A stretch of 64,000 nt of DNA, taken from NCBI RefSeq assembly GCF_946479755.1, contig NZ_CAMLHC010000021.1, positions 1 through 64,000 of the forward strand. The letters run 5' to 3'. The notes beneath the pieces were generated by a model. That model was not told where the DNA came from, made no database searches, and saw nothing but the letters and a program-made list of their open reading frames with translations. Position numbers and translations under genes: made by a program. Shown here piece by piece: positions 24,699 to 34,009 of the stretch (position 1 is the stretch's first letter; each line of letters begins with the position of its first letter). The DNA comes from an uncultured Chitinophaga sp. (GTDB taxonomy: Bacteria > Bacteroidota > Bacteroidia > Chitinophagales > Chitinophagaceae).

Positions 24699-25916
24699 TC
24701 ACCGCACCGCCTTCCGGAAGCCCCTCAGCAGCAGCAACAGACTGAAAAACGTCAATATACCGGCTATGAGGTAGGGCATACCGGGGAAATACACCGGCGA
24801 AGTACGGGCGGTGGCCCAGGCGAAACTGCTGGTCAGCAGCGGAGGGGCCAGCAGGGTAGTAAGGCCCATCAGGCTGCCCAGCCCGCCTTGCAGCTCGCCC
24901 TGCTCATTGTCGGGCATGGCGCCGGCAACAATACTCTGCATGGCGGTGCCCTGTATGCTGCCGGCAATGTAAATAACCAGGGCAGGCAGCAGTACCCACT
25001 GCCATCCGGCGAAGGCAAACAACAGGAAGCCGGTGATCATGCATAGCAAGCCGATGACCGCCATCTGCCTGTCGCTGAGCCGTTTGGTGAGTACGCCCAC
25101 CAGCCAGGTCTGGGAGATGATGGATAATACACCGACAAACGCCAGCGAATAACCTACCAGCAGGTTGCTCCATTTAAATTTTTCTATGGTGAAGAATGCC
25201 CACACGCTCTCCATACTATGGGTGGCGAAGGATACCAGCATCATGGAAAATATCAGCGATTTCACCAGCGGAAACCGTACCAGGTGCTGCAAGGCGCCGA
25301 GGGGATTGGCCCGCTTCCAGTCAAAGGCCCGGCGATGGGTTATGGGTAAAGATTCGGGAAAAAAGTAATACCCCAGCAGGAAATTGAAGAAGCTGAGCGC
25401 TGCGGCTACCATAAAAGGCGTATGTGTGCCCCAGCGGCCCAGTGTGCCGCCAATCACCGGGCCGATGATAAAGCCGAGGCCAAAGGCGGCGTTGATCAGT
25501 CCATAGTGACGGGTACGGTTTTCATCGGTGCTGATGTCGGCCACACAGGCGGAAGCAACGGCATAACTGGCGCCGGTAATGCCTGCAATGGCACGGCCGG
25601 CGAACAGCCATGTTACGTTGGGCGCAAAAGCGAGAAAGAGACAGTCAACGGAAAAACCCAGCAGGGAAGTCAGCAGGACAGGCCGCCGGCCATAACGGTC
25701 GCTCAGTCCGCCAAGCACAGGCGCAAAAATAAATTGCATCGCTGCATACGCGAAAGCCAGCCATCCGCCGTAACGGGCGGCGGTGCTGATGTCTGCATGA
25801 AGCAGGTCACGGAGTAACTGCGGCAGGACGGGAAAAATCAAACCAAAACCAGCGGTGTCTATCACCACCACCAAAACGATAAATAACAAACGGGAACGGT
25901 TATATGCAGATTGCAT
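24699..25916 (-). CDS. MFS transporter, TetA/drug:H+ antiporter type
   Basis: From ATG 25916 (MQSAYNRSRLLFIVLVVVID) the product is 405 residues with about 12 transmembrane helices. The TetA-like signature is strong: VIDTAGFGLIFPVLPQLL (helix 1), GGLSDRYGRRPVLLTSL (motif A), AGRAIAGITGASYAVASACVADI (helix 4) and GLGFIIGPVIGGTLG (motif C). It probably exports a drug or metabolite in exchange for protons. It converges on the ATP-grasp gene with 3 bases between stops. There is no adjacent TetR-type repressor. Confidence 0.93.
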   Translation of the reverse strand: MQSAYNRSRLLFIVLVVVIDTAGFGLIFPVLPQLLRDLLHADISTAARYGGWLAFAYAAMQFIFAPVLGGLSDRYGRRPVLLTSLLGFSVDCLFLAFAPNVTWLFAGRAIAGITGASYAVASACVADISTDENRTRHYGLINAAFGLGFIIGPVIGGTLGRWGTHTPFMVAAALSFFNFLLGYYFFPESLPITHRRAFDWKRANPLGALQHLVRFPLVKSLIFSMMLVSFATHSMESVWAFFTIEKFKWSNLLVGYSLAFVGVLSIISQTWLVGVLTKRLSDRQMAVIGLLCMITGFLLFAFAGWQWVLLPALVIYIAGSIQGTAMQSIVAGAMPDNEQGELQGGLGSLMGLTTLLAPPLLTSSFAWATARTSPVYFPGMPYLIAGILTFFSLLLLLRGFRKAVR

Positions 25917-26140
25917 GAGGATATCATAACTAAACATGAGAAATACACGGCCATAGAAGTGCGCCGTATTAAACGATGGGCAGAAAGCCCGGGAGGTAAG
26001 TGGTTGTTCAGTATCTCATGGGCGCAAAAATAACAGGAAATCAACTCTCTCCAAAAAATATTTAAAGAGTATTTAGCCTGTTATGGGCACGGCGATCTCT
26101 ACCTGCTGAGAACAAGTACCACGCGTGCATGAAAAATAAA

Positions 26141-26482
26141 TCAGTTTACCTGTGTGTCAACGGGATAGTACCGTTTGTTTTTCTCCTCTCTCCATTTCAC
26201 GAACATAATATGCTGTACAAACTCGAGGAACTGGTAGTCGTCCACCAGCATACTTAAAGTGAGTTCATCCGGGGAACCGGTACTTTTCGTACGGGCCAGT
26301 TCATAACGGGTGAGTTTCTCCTGTAAGTTGGCGGTAAGGGATTTGACCAATTCGGGAAAGACCTGGAAGGCTTCCTGCATAATACGCTGTCCCTTGGGAG
26401 TTTGTTTCAACTCCTGCAGGCGCTCATGGGTTAAAGGAGGCAGGGATATGCCGGTCTGCTGGGATTTTTGGCCTGTCATCAT
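26141..26482 (-). CDS. Hypothetical cytosolic protein
   Basis: The 113-residue product has no signal peptide or transmembrane segment and looks helical: LTHERLQELKQTPKGQRIMQEAFQVFPELVKSLTANLQEKL, then LTLSMLVDDYQFLEFVQHIMFVKWREEKNKRYY. A second Met (residue 2) is an equal start. No family is recognised. It diverges from the ECF sigma factor gene, with 152 bases between starts, so shared control is possible. Confidence 0.6.
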   Translation of the reverse strand: MMTGQKSQQTGISLPPLTHERLQELKQTPKGQRIMQEAFQVFPELVKSLTANLQEKLTRYELARTKSTGSPDELTLSMLVDDYQFLEFVQHIMFVKWREEKNKRYYPVDTQVN

Positions 26483-26634
26483 TGTTTTAGTTTGCGCTTT
26501 TCTAGGTTATTCAGGTTAATAGTCAGGCTTTTATATGCCTGTAGATATGGATTAGAGTATGGATTTCATAAAAGGTTACAAAATGTTGGCATTTTTTGTA
26601 ACTTATTTTCACTTTAACCATCTAATAACTGATA

Positions 26635-27285
26635 ATGAGTATCATTCAACCTATTGACACGCTTACTGATAATGAAATTATCGCCAGGGTGCTGGCTGGA
26701 GAGAAACGGTTGTACGAGCTGCTGATGCGGCGCTATAACCCCAGTCTCTTCCGGATCGGGATGTCTTTGCTGAACAACGACATGGATGTGGAGGACGTCA
26801 TGCAACAGACCTACATCAATGCCTATCAGCACCTGGACAAATTCCGGCAGGAAGCCGCTTTTGCTACCTGGCTCAAGAGGATTATGATCAATGAGTGCCA
26901 CCAGCATCTCAGGAGGGGGCAACGCGCAGCCAGCGAGGATATTTCAACTGTGGAGCAGGGTCAGGATATTGCCAAAACTAAAACACCTGTGGACACCGTC
27001 ATTAACAAAGAGCTGGGCGAAGTGCTCGAAAAAGCACTGCTGAATATTCCCGAAAAGTACCGGGCCGTCTTTGTGCTGCGGGAAATTGAACAGCTCAATG
27101 TAGCGGAAACCGCTAAAGTGCTCGACATCTCCCGGGTAAACGTCAAAGTCCGCCAGATCAGGGCTAAAATGATGCTGCGCGAACATATTTCCAACTTCTA
27201 TAAAAACGATGTGGTCTTCCCGTTCCATCTTATCCGGTGCGACAGGGTGGTCAACAATGTGCTCCGCAAACTGGAGATCGAATAA
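26635..27285 (+). CDS. ECF-type RNA polymerase sigma factor
   Basis: The 216-residue product has sigma region 2 (YELLMRRYNPSLFRIGMSLLNNDMDVEDVMQQTYINAYQHLDKFRQEAAFATWLKRIMINE) and region 4 (ALLNIPEKYRAVFVLREIEQLNVAETAKVLDISRVNVKVRQIRAKMMLREHI). The C-terminal 30 residues extend past region 4. No anti-sigma factor gene is next to it, which is unusual for ECF systems. It is followed by a clear terminator, so it is monocistronic. Confidence 0.93.
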   Translation: MSIIQPIDTLTDNEIIARVLAGEKRLYELLMRRYNPSLFRIGMSLLNNDMDVEDVMQQTYINAYQHLDKFRQEAAFATWLKRIMINECHQHLRRGQRAASEDISTVEQGQDIAKTKTPVDTVINKELGEVLEKALLNIPEKYRAVFVLREIEQLNVAETAKVLDISRVNVKVRQIRAKMMLREHISNFYKNDVVFPFHLIRCDRVVNNVLRKLEIE

Positions 27286-27305
27286 AGCGTACTTGTTTAC
27301 AGTGG

Positions 27306-27336
27306 AAAGACCGGCGCTTTGCCGGTCTTTTTTTAT
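27306..27336 (+). terminator. Terminator after the sigma factor gene
   Basis: AAAGACCGGC (27306-27315) pairs with GCCGGTCTTT (27321-27330) around GCTTT and runs into TTTTATT. Confidence 0.92.
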
Positions 27337-27341
27337 TGGGC

Positions 27342-27794
27342 TTACGCCTGCATATCGTCAAAAGCACCCTTCCGCAGGTTAATACCGTACTCGAGGTACG
27401 CCTTCAGGCAGTCGAGGAAGTTGGCCCAGCCGAAAGTGTTTTGAGAAAACCATTTCAAGCCTTTGGCGTCCAGGGGCAGTTCTCCTTCGGTGACTTTTAC
27501 CACGGTACCGCCACTTTTGGAGGGCGACAGCGCTATCGTTACCTGTGTAGGATGCTGTGGGGCGCCCTCCCATTCAAAATGGACCTCGCTGTTTTTTATC
27601 ACCCTCTTCACCGGGATATCATAATTAACCGCTTCTTCAGCGAACCGCCATACGACGGTTTCTCCTTCCACCATACGGCCGCTGCCGGAGCCGATAAAGT
27701 AGTTACTCATTTTCTGCGGATCAACGATGGCTTCAAAAACTTCCTGTGGCGCTTTGGCCACGTGAATGGAGGCGGAAATGATCAGTGGTCCCAT
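27342..27794 (-). CDS. SRPBCC (AHSA1-like) domain protein
   Basis: From ATG 27794 (MGPLIISASIHVAKAPQEVFEAI) the product is 150 residues; the longer frame to 27935 would run into the leu operon terminator and was rejected. The helix-grip pattern of START/AHSA1 proteins is visible: VFEAIVDPQKMSNYFIG at the start, SEVHFEWEG, TQVTIALSPSKSGGTVVKVTEGEL, and a C-terminal helix GWANFLDCLKAYLEYG. It would bind a hydrophobic ligand or act as an Hsp90-type co-chaperone relative. It converges on the sigma factor gene. Confidence 0.88.
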   Translation of the reverse strand: MGPLIISASIHVAKAPQEVFEAIVDPQKMSNYFIGSGSGRMVEGETVVWRFAEEAVNYDIPVKRVIKNSEVHFEWEGAPQHPTQVTIALSPSKSGGTVVKVTEGELPLDAKGLKWFSQNTFGWANFLDCLKAYLEYGINLRKGAFDDMQA

Positions 27795-27844
27795 AAGATA
27801 TGTTTTTGTAGGGTGATGAATGAAGTTACAGGATTTCCGCCTGT

Positions 27845-27892
27845 TAAAATAAAAAGCCCGCCAAAAGGCCGTAGCGGCTTCTGGCGGGCTTT
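27845..27892 (-). terminator. Terminator of the leucine operon
   Basis: AAAGCCCGCCA (27853-27863) pairs with TGGCGGGCTTT (27882-27892) around an 18-base partly self-paired loop. On the minus strand the stem is followed by TTTTATTTTAAC. It lies 15 bases after the leuB stop. Confidence 0.88.
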
Positions 27893-27906
27893 GTGTATAA
27901 GAAAGA

Positions 27907-28980
27907 TTAAATTCTGGCGAGCACTTCTTCCCCAATGGCGTCGGTGCCTTTGATCATATCGGCCGGCGTTTGTGCGTTGGCGATATCCCGGGTACGGAAG
28001 CCGGCTTTCAGCACCTGGTCTACCGCATGGATCACCGCTTCGGACTCCGCTTTCATACCGAAAGAGATGTCCAGCAGGAGCGCGGCAGAGAGGATAGATG
28101 CCAGCGGATTGGCGACGCCTTTGCCGGTGATGTCATGCGCAGAACCGTGGATAGGTTCGTAAACGCCGGTGCCATCGCCAACAGAAGCGGAAGCGAGCAT
28201 GCCCATGGAGCCTGCGATCTGGGACGCTTCGTCGGTGAGGATGTCGCCGAAGAGGTTGGCAGTCACCACCACATCGAAACGGCGCGGATCTTTGATCAGC
28301 AGCATAGCAGTGGCGTCCACGAACTGGTGTTCTACTTCCACGTCAGGATATTCGGGCGCTATTTTCTGGATCACTTCCCGCCACAGCCGGGAGGTCTCGA
28401 TCACGTTGGCTTTGTCAACGGAGCAGAGTTTTTTACGGCGGGTACGGGCAGCTTCAAAAGCTTTGCGGGCGATGCGCTCTACCTCGAAACGGCTGTATTC
28501 GGCGATGTCGAAAGCGGTATCGCCATTGTTTTTACGGCCTTTATCACCGAAGTAGATGTCGCCGGTCAGTTCCCGGAAGAAGAGGATGTCGGCGCCTTTC
28601 AGGATCTCCGGTTTGATGCTGGATGCGTCGAGCAATTCGTCAAACAGTTTGATGGGGCGCAGGTTGGCGTAGAGGCCCAGTTCCTTGCGCATTTTCAACA
28701 GCCCCTGTTCCGGCCTTACCTTGGCGGAGGGGTCGTTGTCATATTTTGGATGACCTACGGCGCCGAACAGGATGGCGTCGGAGGCGCGCATTTTAGTCAG
28801 CGTTTCATCGGGCAGCGGGTTGCCGGTAGCTTCTATAGCGGCGTGGCCTACGAGGGCTTCGTCATAGGTGAATGTGTGGCCGAAGCGGGCTGCGATCTTG
28901 TCCAGTACCTTTTTTCCTACGGCCGTTACTTCCTGTCCGATCCCGTCGCCGGGAACAATTAAAATATGTTTGGTTGCCAT
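27907..28980 (-). CDS. leuB: 3-isopropylmalate dehydrogenase
   Basis: The 357-residue product matches LeuB throughout: ILIVPGDGIGQEV, DAILFGAVGHPKYDN, LLKMRKELGLYANLRPIKLFDEL, REL TGDIYFG region, and VVTANLFGDILTDEASQIAGSMGMLASASVGDGTGVYEPIHGSAHDITGKGVANPLASILSAALLL. It oxidises and decarboxylates 3-isopropylmalate to 2-oxoisocaproate with NAD in leucine synthesis. It is the last gene of the leuC-leuD-leuA-leuB order and is followed by a strong terminator. The length is normal. Confidence 0.96.
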   Translation of the reverse strand: MATKHILIVPGDGIGQEVTAVGKKVLDKIAARFGHTFTYDEALVGHAAIEATGNPLPDETLTKMRASDAILFGAVGHPKYDNDPSAKVRPEQGLLKMRKELGLYANLRPIKLFDELLDASSIKPEILKGADILFFRELTGDIYFGDKGRKNNGDTAFDIAEYSRFEVERIARKAFEAARTRRKKLCSVDKANVIETSRLWREVIQKIAPEYPDVEVEHQFVDATAMLLIKDPRRFDVVVTANLFGDILTDEASQIAGSMGMLASASVGDGTGVYEPIHGSAHDITGKGVANPLASILSAALLLDISFGMKAESEAVIHAVDQVLKAGFRTRDIANAQTPADMIKGTDAIGEEVLARI

Positions 28981-28990
28981 GATAATAAAA

Positions 28991-30514
28991 TCAGATTAAG
29001 TTGAGCATTTTCTGGGTGGCTTTGATGGCAGACACGGTCTGATCACTGTCCAGCCCCCTTGTTTTGAACTCTTTGTTGCCAAAGCTCCAGGTGATGATCG
29101 TTTCGCACAGGGCGTCGCTCTTACCACCGGGAGGGATATGCACGGAATAGTCCGTGAGTACCGGCAGCTCCCTTTTTTTCTTTTTATAAACGATCTTCAG
29201 GGCGTTCATAAACGCATCGTACTGACCGTCGCCCTGGGAATGTTCTTCAAAAAGTTCCCCTTCCACGGATATTCTGAGGGTTACAGAAGGATGGAGGTTT
29301 TTGGAATGGGTGAGCACATAGTTTTCTATTTTCACCTTTTCCTCTATCCGGCTGCTGTCGAGGATATCCGAGATGATGTAGGGGAGATCGGCCTGCGTGA
29401 CCACCTCTTTTTTATCGCCCAGTTCGATGATGCGCTGGGTGACTTTTTTGAGGTTGGCGTCGGACAACTGTATACCGAGCTGCTGCAGGTTGTTTTCGAT
29501 GTTGGCCTTGCCGCTGGTTTTACCAAGTGCGTACAGGCGTTGACGTCCGAAACGTTCCGGCATCAGGTCACTGAAATACAGTTTGTTCTTTTTGTCACCG
29601 TCGGCGTGGATGCCGGCGGTTTGGGTGAACACGTTGGCGCCTACCACCGGTTTATTGGCCGGGATACGGATACCGGAGAACGTCTCCACCAGTTTGCTGG
29701 CGCTGTAGAGCGATTTCTCCGAAACGGCTGTTTTCACGGCAGGGAGGAAATCGTTGAGTACAGCGATGGCGCTGGCGAGGGGTGCGTTGCCGGCTCTTTC
29801 GCCCATCCCGTTGATGGTGAGGTGGATACCGTGTGCGCCGGCTTTCACGCCTTCCAGTACGTTGGCGGTGCCAAGGTCGTAGTCGTTATGGGCGTGGAAG
29901 TCGAAATGCAGCTGCGGGTAGCGCTGCACAACGTCGCTGATGTATTCCTGTACTTCGCCGGGGGTGAGTACGCCGAGCGTGTCGGGGAGCATCACCCGTT
30001 TCACCGGCTGGTGCTGCAGGAAGTCGAGGTATTGATATACATAGTCGCGGGAGTGGCGCATGCCGTTGCTCCAGTCTTCGAGGTATACGTTGCACTCCAG
30101 GCCTTTTTTGCGGGCGAGGGCGATGACTTCACCTACTTCTGCGAAATGTTCCGCGGGCTTTTTCTTCAGCTGGTGGGTGAGATGGTTGAGTGAACCTTTT
30201 GTGAGGAGGTTCATCACTTTGGCGCCGGCCTGCAACATCCATTGTACAGACACGTCGCCGTCAACGAAGGTGAGCACTTCCACTTTTTGAAGGAGACCGT
30301 GCATCTTCGCCCATTTGGTAATGGCTTTCACGGCCGCCAGTTCGCCTTCCGATACGCGGGCGGAGGCAATTTCTATCCTGTCCACTTTCACTTCCGTGAG
30401 CAGGACCTGGGCGATGGTCAGTTTTTCCGAGGGTGAAAAGGATACACCACTGGTCTGTTCACCGTCGCGGAGGGTGGTGTCCATTATTTCAATGTAGCGC
30501 TGCGGTACTGGCAT
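28991..30514 (-). CDS. Alpha-isopropylmalate/citramalate synthase family enzyme (LeuA2/CimA-like)
   Basis: The 507-residue product is a DRE-TIM metallolyase: MDTTLRDGEQTSGVSFSPSEKL (Arg-Asp-Gly catalytic strand), LHFDFHAHNDYDLGTANVLEGVKAGAHGIHLTINGMGERAGNAPL (the HxH metal ligands and ERAGN). A C-terminal LeuA dimer/regulatory domain follows (about 370-505), with SVTLRISVEGELFEEHSQGDGQYDAFMNALK. It condenses acetyl-CoA with 2-oxoisovalerate (leucine) or pyruvate (citramalate, isoleucine). In Bacteroidota this operon position often holds the second, LeuA2/CimA-like copy. No other synthase is in the window, so which reaction it performs is open. Confidence 0.9.
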   Translation of the reverse strand: MPVPQRYIEIMDTTLRDGEQTSGVSFSPSEKLTIAQVLLTEVKVDRIEIASARVSEGELAAVKAITKWAKMHGLLQKVEVLTFVDGDVSVQWMLQAGAKVMNLLTKGSLNHLTHQLKKKPAEHFAEVGEVIALARKKGLECNVYLEDWSNGMRHSRDYVYQYLDFLQHQPVKRVMLPDTLGVLTPGEVQEYISDVVQRYPQLHFDFHAHNDYDLGTANVLEGVKAGAHGIHLTINGMGERAGNAPLASAIAVLNDFLPAVKTAVSEKSLYSASKLVETFSGIRIPANKPVVGANVFTQTAGIHADGDKKNKLYFSDLMPERFGRQRLYALGKTSGKANIENNLQQLGIQLSDANLKKVTQRIIELGDKKEVVTQADLPYIISDILDSSRIEEKVKIENYVLTHSKNLHPSVTLRISVEGELFEEHSQGDGQYDAFMNALKIVYKKKKRELPVLTDYSVHIPPGGKSDALCETIITWSFGNKEFKTRGLDSDQTVSAIKATQKMLNLI

Positions 30515-30532
30515 AAGGCGGATGAATTAACG

Positions 30533-31129
30533 TTAATACATGCTCTTGGCCGCGAAGGTTTTGATGTCTTCTTTCATGGCCTGCAGATAGTCGATATCGT
30601 CATAACCGTTGGTCATGTTGTGCTTTTTGTAGCTGTTGATATCGAACGATTCGCTTTCGCCGGTGGCGGAGATGGTGATGGTTTGCGCCGGGAGGTCTAC
30701 CACCAGTTCTGCTTTAGGATCGGCTTCGATGGCGGTGAAGATTTTATGTAAGAACTCCGGGCTTACCTGTACCGGCAGGATACCGATGTTGAGCGCATTG
30801 TTTTTGAAGATGTCGGCGAAGAAGCTGGACACTACACAGCGGAAACCGTAGTCGTAGATGGCCCAGGCGGCGTGTTCGCGGCTGGAGCCACTGCCGAAGT
30901 TTTTACCGCCGACCAGTATTTTACCGGAATAGACCGGGTTGTTTAAAACGAAATCATTTTTCGGTGAGCCGTCGGCGTTATAGCGCCAGTCACGGAACAG
31001 GTTGTCGCCAAATCCTTTGCGTTCGGTCGCTTTCAGGAAGCGGGCGGGGATGATCTGGTCGGTGTCCACATTTTCAATCGGCATCGGCACTGCTGTGCTT
31101 TTCAGGACCGTAAATTTATCGTAAGCCAT
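30533..31129 (-). CDS. leuD: 3-isopropylmalate dehydratase small subunit
   Basis: The 198-residue product is the aconitase swivelling domain protein Leu[51 protein letters not shown] (substrate-binding GSGSSREHA loop), [24 protein letters not shown]. It pairs with LeuC to isomerise 2- to 3-isopropylmalate. It is 37 bases downstream of leuC and 18 bases upstream of the synthase gene on the same strand. Confidence 0.96.
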   Translation of the reverse strand: MAYDKFTVLKSTAVPMPIENVDTDQIIPARFLKATERKGFGDNLFRDWRYNADGSPKNDFVLNNPVYSGKILVGGKNFGSGSSREHAAWAIYDYGFRCVVSSFFADIFKNNALNIGILPVQVSPEFLHKIFTAIEADPKAELVVDLPAQTITISATGESESFDINSYKKHNMTNGYDDIDYLQAMKEDIKTFAAKSMY

Positions 31130-31166
31130 GTTGTTGTTTGTGTTGTTAGAAGATGATAGAGAGATA

Positions 31167-32576
31167 TCAGATCAGTTCCCGCGGGTCGGTGACTACGCCG
31201 GTAACGGCTGCAGCGGCGGCTACCAGCGGGCTGGCGAGCATGGTGCGGGAGCCGGGGCCCTGGCGGCCTTCGAAGTTGCGGTTGCTGGTGCTGACAGCGT
31301 ATTTGCCGGCCGGAACTTTGTCGTCGTTCATGGCAAGGCAGGCAGAGCATCCGGGCTGGCGCAGCTCGAAGCCGGCGGCGGTGAGGATATCGAGGATACC
31401 TTCTTCACGGATCTGTTGCTCTACAATGTGGGATCCCGGTACGATCCAGGCGGTCACGCCTTCAGCTTTTTTGCGTCCTTTTACGACGGAAGCGAAAGCG
31501 CGGAAGTCCTCTATGCGGCCGTTGGTGCAGCTGCCGATAAATACATAATCTACCTTTTTGCCCAGCATCGGTTCCTGCTCCCGGAAGCCCATGTATTGCA
31601 GGGACTTTTCGTAGCTGGCAGTGCTGCCGCCGGCATCCTGTGCCACGGGGATACGCTGGGTGATGCCCATGCCCATACCGGGGTTGGTGCCGTAGGTGAT
31701 CATCGGTTCGATGTCGGCTGCATTGAAAGTATATTCTTTATCGAAGGTGGCGCCTTCTTCTGTTTTTAATGTTTTCCAATAGGCGAGCGCGTTATCCCAG
31801 GCAGCTCCCTGCGGGGCTTTCTCACGGCCTTTGATGTAAGCGAAGGTGGTTTCGTCCGGTGCGATGATGCCGCCACGGGCGCCCATTTCGATGCTCATGT
31901 TGCAGACCGTCATCCGGCCTTCCATGCTCATCTGTTCAAACACTTCACCGGCATATTCCACGAAGTAACCGGTGGCGCCGGCGGCGGTGAGTTGAGAGAT
32001 AATATAAAGGGTAACGTCTTTAGGAGTGATGCCCTTACCGGTGCTACCGGTAACGGTAATACGCATTTTCTTCGGCTTCTGCTGCATGATGCACTGGGAG
32101 GAGAGCACCATTTCCACTTCGGAAGTGCCGATGCCGAAGGCGATAGCGCCAAAAGCACCGTGGGTGGAAGTGTGGGAGTCGCCACATACGATGGTCATGC
32201 CCGGCAGGGTGATACCGTTTTCCGGTCCTACCACGTGCACGATGCCATTGCGGGGATTGCCCAGTCCCCAGTGGGAGATACCATATTTAGCGGTGTTGGA
32301 CTCCAGGGCTTTCAGCTGGTTGGCGGAAAGCGGGTCCTGTACCGGCAGGTGCTGGTTAATAGTGGGCGTATTGTGATCGGCTGTTGCAAATGTTTTTTCG
32401 GGGAACATCACGCTCAGTCCCCTGTTTTCCAGGCCCAGAAAAGCTACCGGGCTGGTTACTTCATGAATGAAGTGACGGTCAATAAACAATACATCAGGAC
32501 CGTCTTCGATTTTCCTGACCGCATGCGAATCCCATACTTTGTCAAATAAGGTAGCGGGTATTTGGCTCATTTTCAT
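31167..32576 (-). CDS. leuC: 3-isopropylmalate dehydratase large subunit
   Basis: The 469-residue product is Leu[14 protein letters not shown] at the start, [58 protein letters not shown], and the three [4Fe-4S] Cys in [14 protein letters not shown] and [11 protein letters not shown]. It forms the catalytic half of isopropylmalate isomerase with LeuD. ATGs at 32576 and 32570 are equal start candidates. It is the first gene of the operon; the AT-rich leader before it holds a perfect 9-base palindrome. Confidence 0.96.
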   Translation of the reverse strand: MKMSQIPATLFDKVWDSHAVRKIEDGPDVLFIDRHFIHEVTSPVAFLGLENRGLSVMFPEKTFATADHNTPTINQHLPVQDPLSANQLKALESNTAKYGISHWGLGNPRNGIVHVVGPENGITLPGMTIVCGDSHTSTHGAFGAIAFGIGTSEVEMVLSSQCIMQQKPKKMRITVTGSTGKGITPKDVTLYIISQLTAAGATGYFVEYAGEVFEQMSMEGRMTVCNMSIEMGARGGIIAPDETTFAYIKGREKAPQGAAWDNALAYWKTLKTEEGATFDKEYTFNAADIEPMITYGTNPGMGMGITQRIPVAQDAGGSTASYEKSLQYMGFREQEPMLGKKVDYVFIGSCTNGRIEDFRAFASVVKGRKKAEGVTAWIVPGSHIVEQQIREEGILDILTAAGFELRQPGCSACLAMNDDKVPAGKYAVSTSNRNFEGRQGPGSRTMLASPLVAAAAAVTGVVTDPRELI

Positions 32577-32882
32577 AATTTTAAAGGTAGGCGCTAAATT
32601 CTTAAAAAATCTCCAGATATTTTTATGATTGTCATATTTTTTCTAAAAAGAAGTGTAAATAGATAATTATTATCTGACCAGCTAATTCCCTTGTTTAATT
32701 ATAAAATATTGATTTTCAATGCTATTTATGAAATAGCATGCATGGCAAAAGCAGTCGGAAGTGATTTGGCCGATAATAATGATTGTCATCTGAAAGTCAT
32801 CATGCTGACAGGGGATTTAGCCCAGGGCGTGTGCCCCGGGAAGCAAAATGCGGGAAATAGGGTGGTGGTAATGGGTGATAAT
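32577..32882. other. Intergenic leader region before leuC, with palindrome
   Basis: This 306-base gap is AT-rich near leuC. ATGCTATTT (32719-32727) and AAATAGCAT (32731-32739) form a perfect inverted repeat with a 3-base spacer, about 145 bases upstream of leuC; it could be an operator or an RNA hairpin. A second stem-loop, CCC.GGGC/GCCC.GGG at 32821-32840, lies just after the DeoR gene stop. No leader peptide with Leu codons was found by eye, and no gene. Confidence 0.4.
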
Positions 32883-33668
32883 CTACAATATCTCCAGGTT
32901 TTTGGCTTTATACCCTTGCAGGGCTTCGCTGCCGGCCGGCAATTCGGTGATGAGGTAATGAATATCCTGAAGATCGGCGATCTTCATTTTCATGGAGCTG
33001 TTGAGTTTTTCTGAGATAGCGAGGATGGCCACTTTATCTGCGGCCTTGATCATGGCTTTTTTCACCTGGATGGTTTCCCAGTCGGCGTCGGTGAGACCGT
33101 TGACCGGATCGATGGCGTTAGTGCCGATGATGCAGAGGTCGGCTTTGATATTGGACAGGTACTCGAATACTTCGCCGCTGACGGTCATCTGGCTGTAGGC
33201 CGATATCTGGCCGCCGATCACGATGGTTTTGATCATGGGCTTGTCCAGCAGTTCTACGGCAGACAGTACGTTGACCGTAATAAAGGTAGCCCTTAAAGAG
33301 GGCGGTATTTTCTTAATGAATTCGCGGATGGTGGTGCCGCCGCCGATGAGCACGATCATATCATCGCGCAGCAGCTGCAGCGCTTTTTCGGCAATGACCA
33401 GTTTGTTGGTCTGTGCATAGGTCTCCGACTCATGGCCATAATGATAGGCAATGGACATGGCGCCCCCCTTTATCTTCACCACTTCCCCGTCGTCCGCCAG
33501 CTCGTTCACATCCCGGCGGATGGTGTCTTCCGAAACATTGATCAGGCTCACCAGTTCACTGTAGGTAATCCGGGTGTGGATGTTTACCTGCTGAATGATA
33601 AGCTGTTTCCTGGACTTTTTAGTGAGGGAAACCGGAGGAATCTGGTCCTGTGTGTTCATACTATCCAT
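32883..33668 (-). CDS. DeoR family transcriptional regulator
   Basis: From ATG 33668 the product is 261 residues; the MNTQDQI start at 33659 is equally possible, and a longer frame to 33770 is not family-like. The N-terminal HTH (KKSRKQLIIQQVNIHTRITYSELVSLINVSEDTIRRDVNELADDGEVVKIKGGAMS) is a clear DeoR signature. The C-terminal sensor domain has MIVLIGGGTTIREFIKKIP, LRATFITVNVLSAVELL, KTIVIGGQ and ADLCIIGTNAIDPVNGLTDADWETIQVKKAMI, typical of sugar-phosphate sensing. It diverges from the SusC gene and probably controls the whole downstream sugar operon. Confidence 0.94.
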   Translation of the reverse strand: MDSMNTQDQIPPVSLTKKSRKQLIIQQVNIHTRITYSELVSLINVSEDTIRRDVNELADDGEVVKIKGGAMSIAYHYGHESETYAQTNKLVIAEKALQLLRDDMIVLIGGGTTIREFIKKIPPSLRATFITVNVLSAVELLDKPMIKTIVIGGQISAYSQMTVSGEVFEYLSNIKADLCIIGTNAIDPVNGLTDADWETIQVKKAMIKAADKVAILAISEKLNSSMKMKIADLQDIHYLITELPAGSEALQGYKAKNLEIL

Positions 33669-33793
33669 AGCATCTGATAAATTCAAAGGGTGATGATAGA
33701 CAAAAAAACGGGCATATGCAAAAAACGCACCGCTCCTTTTTCGCATGGCCATAACATGGGTCTGCAACAAAAATAACAGAACCGGCAGAATTT

Positions 33794-33940
33794 TGCACTT
33801 TTGGAAGATAAATAATTTTTCTGCACTTTTTGTAATGATGTTAATGATTGATTATTAATAATTTAAGTTGATGTTAGCTTTTTGTTACGCTTATTTTTTG
33901 CATCTTGACCGCAAAATGATTGCAAATAATTTGCAGTTTT
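33794..33940. promoter_or_regulatory. Candidate DeoR operators ahead of susC
   Basis: TGCACTTTT occurs at 33794-33802 and 33822-33830, 28 bases apart, and the close copy TGCAGTTTT at 33932-33940. Overlapping the last is a perfect 15-base palindrome TGCAAATAATTTGCA (33921-33935), about 75 bases before the susC start. All lie in the 341-base gap between the divergent deoR-type and susC genes, which holds no ORF of quality. Confidence 0.5.
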
Positions 33941-34009
33941 CGCAAGAATCCCTATTTTTATCCCTGTAATTTCCGCATTATTCGAAGAACTAACTATCAA
34001 CCAAACCAC

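Noticed and set aside
28000..30193. Long plus-strand frames across leuB and the synthase gene
   Set aside because: They mirror the leu genes on the opposite strand and carry no protein motif.
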